64,000 bases of DNA from JAIBJN01 sp963802795 (GTDB taxonomy: Bacteria > Actinomycetota > Thermoleophilia > Gaiellales > Gaiellaceae), in contig CAWDJV010000005.1 of the NCBI GenBank assembly GCA_963802795.1, positions 62,001-126,000 of the forward strand. The letters are read 5' to 3'. The position numbers were made by a program, and so were the translations under genes. Under the pieces are notes generated by a model. That model did not search any database. It had not been told where the DNA came from and was given only the letters and a program-made list of their open reading frames with translations. Position 1 is the first letter of the stretch, and every line of letters begins with the position of its first letter. Below are positions 60,706 through 64,000 of this stretch, in pieces.

Positions 60706-61515
60706 CTAGCCGGGCGAACGCTCCCAGAGCACGGGAAAGAGCGGATGCTCCATCGGCGCGCCGGCCGGGAGCTCGTCTGCGAGACCGGGAAACTCCGGCG
60801 AGGTCTTCCACGGCCTCGGCGCATGCGTCGCGTCGTCGCCGAGGAAGCGGACGGAGAACGCACGCCGCCGGGTGCCGCCCGAGACGCCCCCCGCCGCGTG
60901 CAGCGTGAGCATGTGGAAGAAGACCGCGTCGCCGGGCTCGAGCGCCCAGCCGAGCACGCGGAACCGGTCCGGGTCGGCATCGATGTCCGGGAGCTCCTCG
61001 AGGGTTCCCTCCGGAAACCACTTCGCCTCCTCGTCCATGAACGACCGCGGCATGAGCCACGGTCCCAGGTGCGAGCCGGCGATGAACTCGAGCGTGGCCT
61101 CGCGCGCGACCGGGTCGACCGGCAACCACATGCTGCAGACCTGGGTGCCCTCGACGTTGTAGTACGGCTGATCCTGGTGCCACGGCGTCCGCTGCGCCGT
61201 CCCCGGCTCCTTGACGAGGAGATGGTCGTGGTAGAGGCGCACGCGCTCGCTGCCCATCAGCTCGCCGGCAATCGCGGCCGCGCCCGACGCGCGCACGAAC
61301 TCCTCGTACTCGGGGATCTCCTGCCAGTTGCAGAAGTCCTCGACGAAGCGGCCGGGGTCGTCCGGACGGCTGGCGACGATCGCCCGCGGGCTCGGCCGCG
61401 CGAGGTTCCGCTCGATCCCCAGCTCGAGCAGCCCGATCTCCTCAGACGATACGGCGCCGCGCACGCAGACCGCGCCGTCCCGGCGAAACGCCTCTCGAGC
61501 GCCCGCCAACTTCAC
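60706..61515 (-). CDS. Phytanoyl-CoA dioxygenase (PhyH) family protein
   Basis: 269 residues from GTG 61515, overlapping the previous stop (GTGA). The non-heme iron triad is likely in RTPWHQDQPYYNVEG (His, Asp) and FFHMLTLHAAGGVSGGTRRR (second His), with the 2-oxoglutarate-binding Arg in RRRAFSVRFLGDD. The family hydroxylates diverse acids and amines using 2-oxoglutarate and oxygen. The flavin oxidase gene next to it suggests successive oxidation of one compound. Substrate unknown. Confidence 0.87.
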   Translation of the reverse strand: MKLAGAREAFRRDGAVCVRGAVSSEEIGLLELGIERNLARPSPRAIVASRPDDPGRFVEDFCNWQEIPEYEEFVRASGAAAIAGELMGSERVRLYHDHLLVKEPGTAQRTPWHQDQPYYNVEGTQVCSMWLPVDPVAREATLEFIAGSHLGPWLMPRSFMDEEAKWFPEGTLEELPDIDADPDRFRVLGWALEPGDAVFFHMLTLHAAGGVSGGTRRRAFSVRFLGDDATHAPRPWKTSPEFPGLADELPAGAPMEHPLFPVLWERSPG

Positions 61516-62900
61516 GCGAAGACCTCTCGATAGTGCCGGTACCAGTCGCTCTGGAAGCGCTCCTCCGGATCGTACTCGCGCTTCTGGGCCAGGAAGGCCG
61601 GAAACTTCGGGTAGCAGCGCAGGAGCTGCTCCTTCGTCGCCCAGCGGTGGTAGGTGAGGAAGTAGCTGCCGCCGCGGCTGCTTGCAGCGTCGATCAGCCG
61701 CCGAAACGCGTCGGCGGAACGCTCGAGCCCCTCGGGTGTGTGCTCCGTGTGGAGGTTGAAGATGATGCAGGCGAAGCGGTCGCGCGCCCACGGCAGGAAC
61801 GTCTCGTCGTCGCGCTCGATCAGCCTGATCGTCCCGTAGATCACGTCCACGCCCGTGCGCCGGAAAACCTCGGCGATCTCCGCGACGAAGCCGGTGAGCG
61901 CTTCGCGGGGGACGTAGAGCTCCGAGATCATCTCGGTCGCGCGGTTGGAAGCGCCGAGCTGCCGGTCGAGCTCGACGTGGTAGTCGTCGATGTACTCGGA
62001 CATCTGGTGGCCGTCGGAGAGGTAGATCTGTCCCGAGGTGGCGAGGTAGTGCTGCGCGTAGCGGGCGAAGGCCTCCGACTTGTCTGTGTGCGCGAGGTAG
62101 AGGAGCGCCTTCCAATCATCGAGCGAGAGGGCGCGCTGGCCGTCGGGCACGGGCGTATCGTCGGAAACCGGGAGGTAGCACGAGAACACGCCCGCCTGGA
62201 GGAACTCGTCCGAGTCGGGGTCGGTGGCAAACTGGAAGTCGCCGTAGAGGAACCCCGAGGCGATGCGCTCGTCGAAGGCGTCCATGAGGCCGTCGATCGT
62301 CCGCACCTCGACCACGCGCTCGACCTTCCGCCGCGGCGAGAGGCGGAGCGTCACGGAGTAGACGACTCCGAAGAGCCCGTACCCGCCGATCACGAGCGAG
62401 AAGAGCTCGGGCTCGCTCGTGCGGCTGCAGGTCCGGAGCTCGCCGGAGGCGTCCACGAGGACGAGCGACTCGACGTCTGCGACGATCGGCTTCAGCGTCA
62501 GCGCCCGTCCGTGGACGTTCGCCGAGATCGCCCCGCCCAGCGTGAGCCGGTCTGCGCCGGTCTGCTTCTGGGCGAAGCCCCACGCGCCCCCTCCTCCCTC
62601 GGGCGAGCTCAGGTACGTGTAGAGCGCGGGCCACTGGATCCCGGCCTCGACCTCGATCGTCCCGCGCTCGCCGTTGAAGGCGAGCACACGCGAGACGCCG
62701 CGGGTGTCGAGGAGGAGCCCGCCCGCGCAGTACTGCTGGCCGCCCATGGCATGCCGGCCGCCGCAGATCGCGAGCGGCCGCCCGAGCTCGCCCGCCCGCG
62801 CGATCGCGGCCTTGACCCCTTCCAGCGAGTCGACCTCGATCACCTCCTCGACCTCGGACTCGTTCAGCTGGGAATGGATGTCGTTCACGATTACCGGCAT
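61512..62900 (-). CDS. FAD-binding (VAO/PCMH) oxidoreductase
   Basis: 462 residues from ATG 62900. The PP-loop ICGGRHAMGGQQYCAGG and QTGADRLTLGGAISANVHGR define the FAD-binding domain; LVIGGYGLFGVVYSVTLRLS and the C-terminal WATKEQLLRCYPKFPAFLAQ fit the family. No His in the usual covalent position is obvious. It lies between a monooxygenase and a PhyH dioxygenase gene with near-zero spacing, forming an oxidative gene set of unknown substrate. Confidence 0.85.
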   Translation of the reverse strand: MPVIVNDIHSQLNESEVEEVIEVDSLEGVKAAIARAGELGRPLAICGGRHAMGGQQYCAGGLLLDTRGVSRVLAFNGERGTIEVEAGIQWPALYTYLSSPEGGGGAWGFAQKQTGADRLTLGGAISANVHGRALTLKPIVADVESLVLVDASGELRTCSRTSEPELFSLVIGGYGLFGVVYSVTLRLSPRRKVERVVEVRTIDGLMDAFDERIASGFLYGDFQFATDPDSDEFLQAGVFSCYLPVSDDTPVPDGQRALSLDDWKALLYLAHTDKSEAFARYAQHYLATSGQIYLSDGHQMSEYIDDYHVELDRQLGASNRATEMISELYVPREALTGFVAEIAEVFRRTGVDVIYGTIRLIERDDETFLPWARDRFACIIFNLHTEHTPEGLERSADAFRRLIDAASSRGGSYFLTYHRWATKEQLLRCYPKFPAFLAQKREYDPEERFQSDWYRHYREVFA

Positions 62901-62911
62901 CGAGACCTCCT

Positions 62912-64000
62912 TCAGCTGTGGGACAGGAACCCGTCGACGGCGCCGGCGAGCGTCCCCGCCGCCCTGCTCGCCTCGTAGAGCTGGCCGCGCACCGTCTCGG
63001 TGAAGCCGGCGAAGAAGAGGCCCGGGGCTGAGGCGACCGCCGGCTCGTCCCGCGGGAGACCGTGCTCGTCGAGGACGCCGTGCACGTCTAGGAGCTCCTC
63101 GAGCCCCGTTCGGAAGCCCGTCGCCGCCACGACGGCATCGACGTCCTGCTCGCTCCCGTCGGCGAACACCGCCCCGCCGGGGCGCAGCCCGCGCAGGGCA
63201 GGACGCACGCGAACCCGGCCCGCTTTGAGGACGCCGACGAACCCGACGTCGATCACCGCCGGACGCCGCGCCGAGAACGAGCCCCAGGCCGGCGGCCCGA
63301 GGCCGTATGGGGCGAGATCGCCGAGCGCGAGGCGCCGGACCCGTGCCGCGGCGCGATCCACGGCCCGGGCAGGAAGCGGGCTGAGCAGGATCCCGAAGAG
63401 CTGGACGGGGATGCCCGCCACCTCGCGAGAGACGATCGGAGGCGACGACCGCACGGCGATCTCGACGCTGCCCGCCCCCTGCTCGACGAGATCCACGGCG
63501 ATCTCGGCCCCGCTGTTCCCGATGCCGACGACGAGCACGCGCTGACCGGCGAACGCGCCGCCCGTGCGGTAGTCGCCCGAGTGGACGATCGGCCCGCCGA
63601 AGGTCTGCGCGCCGGGAAGGTCGGGCAGGACCTCGAGCCGATGACGCCCGGTCGCGACGACGACGGCCCGGGCTCCCCAGGGCCCGGTCTCCGTGTCGAG
63701 CGTCCAGCGGCCCACCCCGTCGGGAGGGTGGATCGCCCGCACGGCCACGCCGTGGCGAACGTCGAGCCCGAGCCGGTCGGCATACTCCTCCAGGTAGCGG
63801 GCGTAGTCGTCCTTGGCGACGAAGCGCCCGTACGAGCGCGGCACCGGGTGATACGGGAGCCCCGAGAACCGCCGTGTCGTGTGCAGGTGCAGGCGGTCGT
63901 ACCGGCCGCGCCAGGTCGCGCCGACCCTCTCGTCGCGGTGAAGCACGACCGGGCGGCGCCCGCGCCTCGCGAGCGCCGCCGCCGCTGCGAGGCCGGACGC
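62912..64000 (-). CDS. FAD-dependent monooxygenase, FMO/YUCCA-like (partial at window end)
   Basis: The frame is open to base 64000, so the start lies beyond the window; 362 residues are visible. LAAAAALARRGRRPVVLHRD is the rest of the FAD motif, RYDRLHLHTTRRFSGLPYHP follows, FGGPIVHSGDYRTGGAFAG matches the FMO fingerprint (FxGxxxHxxxY) and RVLVVGIGNSGAEIAVDLVE is the NADPH-binding motif. AVVAATGFRTGLEELL is the late conserved ATG motif. Such enzymes oxygenate nitrogen, sulfur or carbon centres; trimethylamine monooxygenase is one relative, but this protein looks closer to YUCCA-type enzymes. Confidence 0.87.
   Translation of the reverse strand, partial: ASGLAAAAALARRGRRPVVLHRDERVGATWRGRYDRLHLHTTRRFSGLPYHPVPRSYGRFVAKDDYARYLEEYADRLGLDVRHGVAVRAIHPPDGVGRWTLDTETGPWGARAVVVATGRHRLEVLPDLPGAQTFGGPIVHSGDYRTGGAFAGQRVLVVGIGNSGAEIAVDLVEQGAGSVEIAVRSSPPIVSREVAGIPVQLFGILLSPLPARAVDRAAARVRRLALGDLAPYGLGPPAWGSFSARRPAVIDVGFVGVLKAGRVRVRPALRGLRPGGAVFADGSEQDVDAVVAATGFRTGLEELLDVHGVLDEHGLPRDEPAVASAPGLFFAGFTETVRGQLYEASRAAGTLAGAVDGFLSHS

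Noticed and set aside
1..64000. Mobile elements, CRISPR arrays, tRNA or rRNA genes, toxin-antitoxin or phage-defence genes
   Set aside because: Looked for and not seen. There is no transposase, integrase, repeat-spacer array or cloverleaf-like sequence that I could support.

Overview
The window is very GC-rich (about 70 percent by eye, not computed). It has many GTG starts, pervasive ATGA/GTGA stop-start overlaps, an F420-type LLM enzyme, an EtfD-like Fe-S protein and RCK/TrkA pairs. Together these suggest an actinobacterial chromosome, perhaps class Thermoleophilia (inference only). No rRNA, tRNA, CRISPR array, IS transposase or prophage gene was recognised. Coding density is very high and no stretch over 300 bases lacks a gene.

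Layout. (1) 3-6108, plus strand: end of sarcosine oxidase alpha, then gamma and beta subunits, then fhs, fchA and folD, a route from an N-methyl group through methylene-, methenyl- and formyl-THF to formate. (2) 6105-11416, minus strand: two APC permeases with C-terminal UspA domains, a small membrane protein, two TrkA/RCK proteins and a small zinc-ribbon protein; a KimA-like potassium importer with gating subunits is the best guess. (3) 11454-15356: Amt with two small membrane proteins, a PepSY-like protein and a CPA1 antiporter. (4) 15517-18776: a SoxB-like flavoprotein divergent from an IclR regulator and a GcvT-like protein. (5) 18778-20778: PRC-barrel protein, EamA exporter and C26 glutamine-amidotransferase hydrolase. 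(6) 20837-27169: an unassigned redox operon with GlcF-like Fe-S protein, GlcD-like flavoprotein, LLM enzyme and GMC oxidoreductase. (7) 27174-39193: aldehyde dehydrogenase, APC permease, UspA, a trimethylamine-dehydrogenase-type enzyme, ETF, EtfD, a second GcvT-like protein and a CBS protein. (8) 39216-45616: selenium-binding-protein/methanethiol-oxidase gene with a marked operator, TetR, hydrolase, glycosyltransferase, a decayed NTF2-like gene, a PEBP lipoprotein and a vanadium-haloperoxidase-type protein. (9) 45637-50174: polar amino acid ABC transporter. (10) 50232-58133: polyamine uptake and catabolism operon. (11) 58252-64000: P1 peptidase, Nudix, EamA, PhyH dioxygenase, VAO-type oxidase and a monooxygenase running off the end.

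Taken together, regions 1, 4, 7 and 8 describe a cell living on methylated amines and methylated sulfur compounds. Flavin dehydrogenases release one-carbon units that GcvT-type proteins can load on tetrahydrofolate, electrons go to ETF and then EtfD/quinone, the folate branch recovers ATP as formate, and the ammonium, amino acid and polyamine systems handle the nitrogen.

The most unusual non-coding signal is a 163-165 bp element with terminal inverted repeats and a conserved central hairpin. It occurs twice, inside two unrelated operons, each time directly after a TAA stop and in the same orientation relative to transcription. About twenty genes carry single-base frameshifts with perfectly conserved protein on both sides. 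I read these as consensus errors rather than decay, so many CDS entries span a frameshift.
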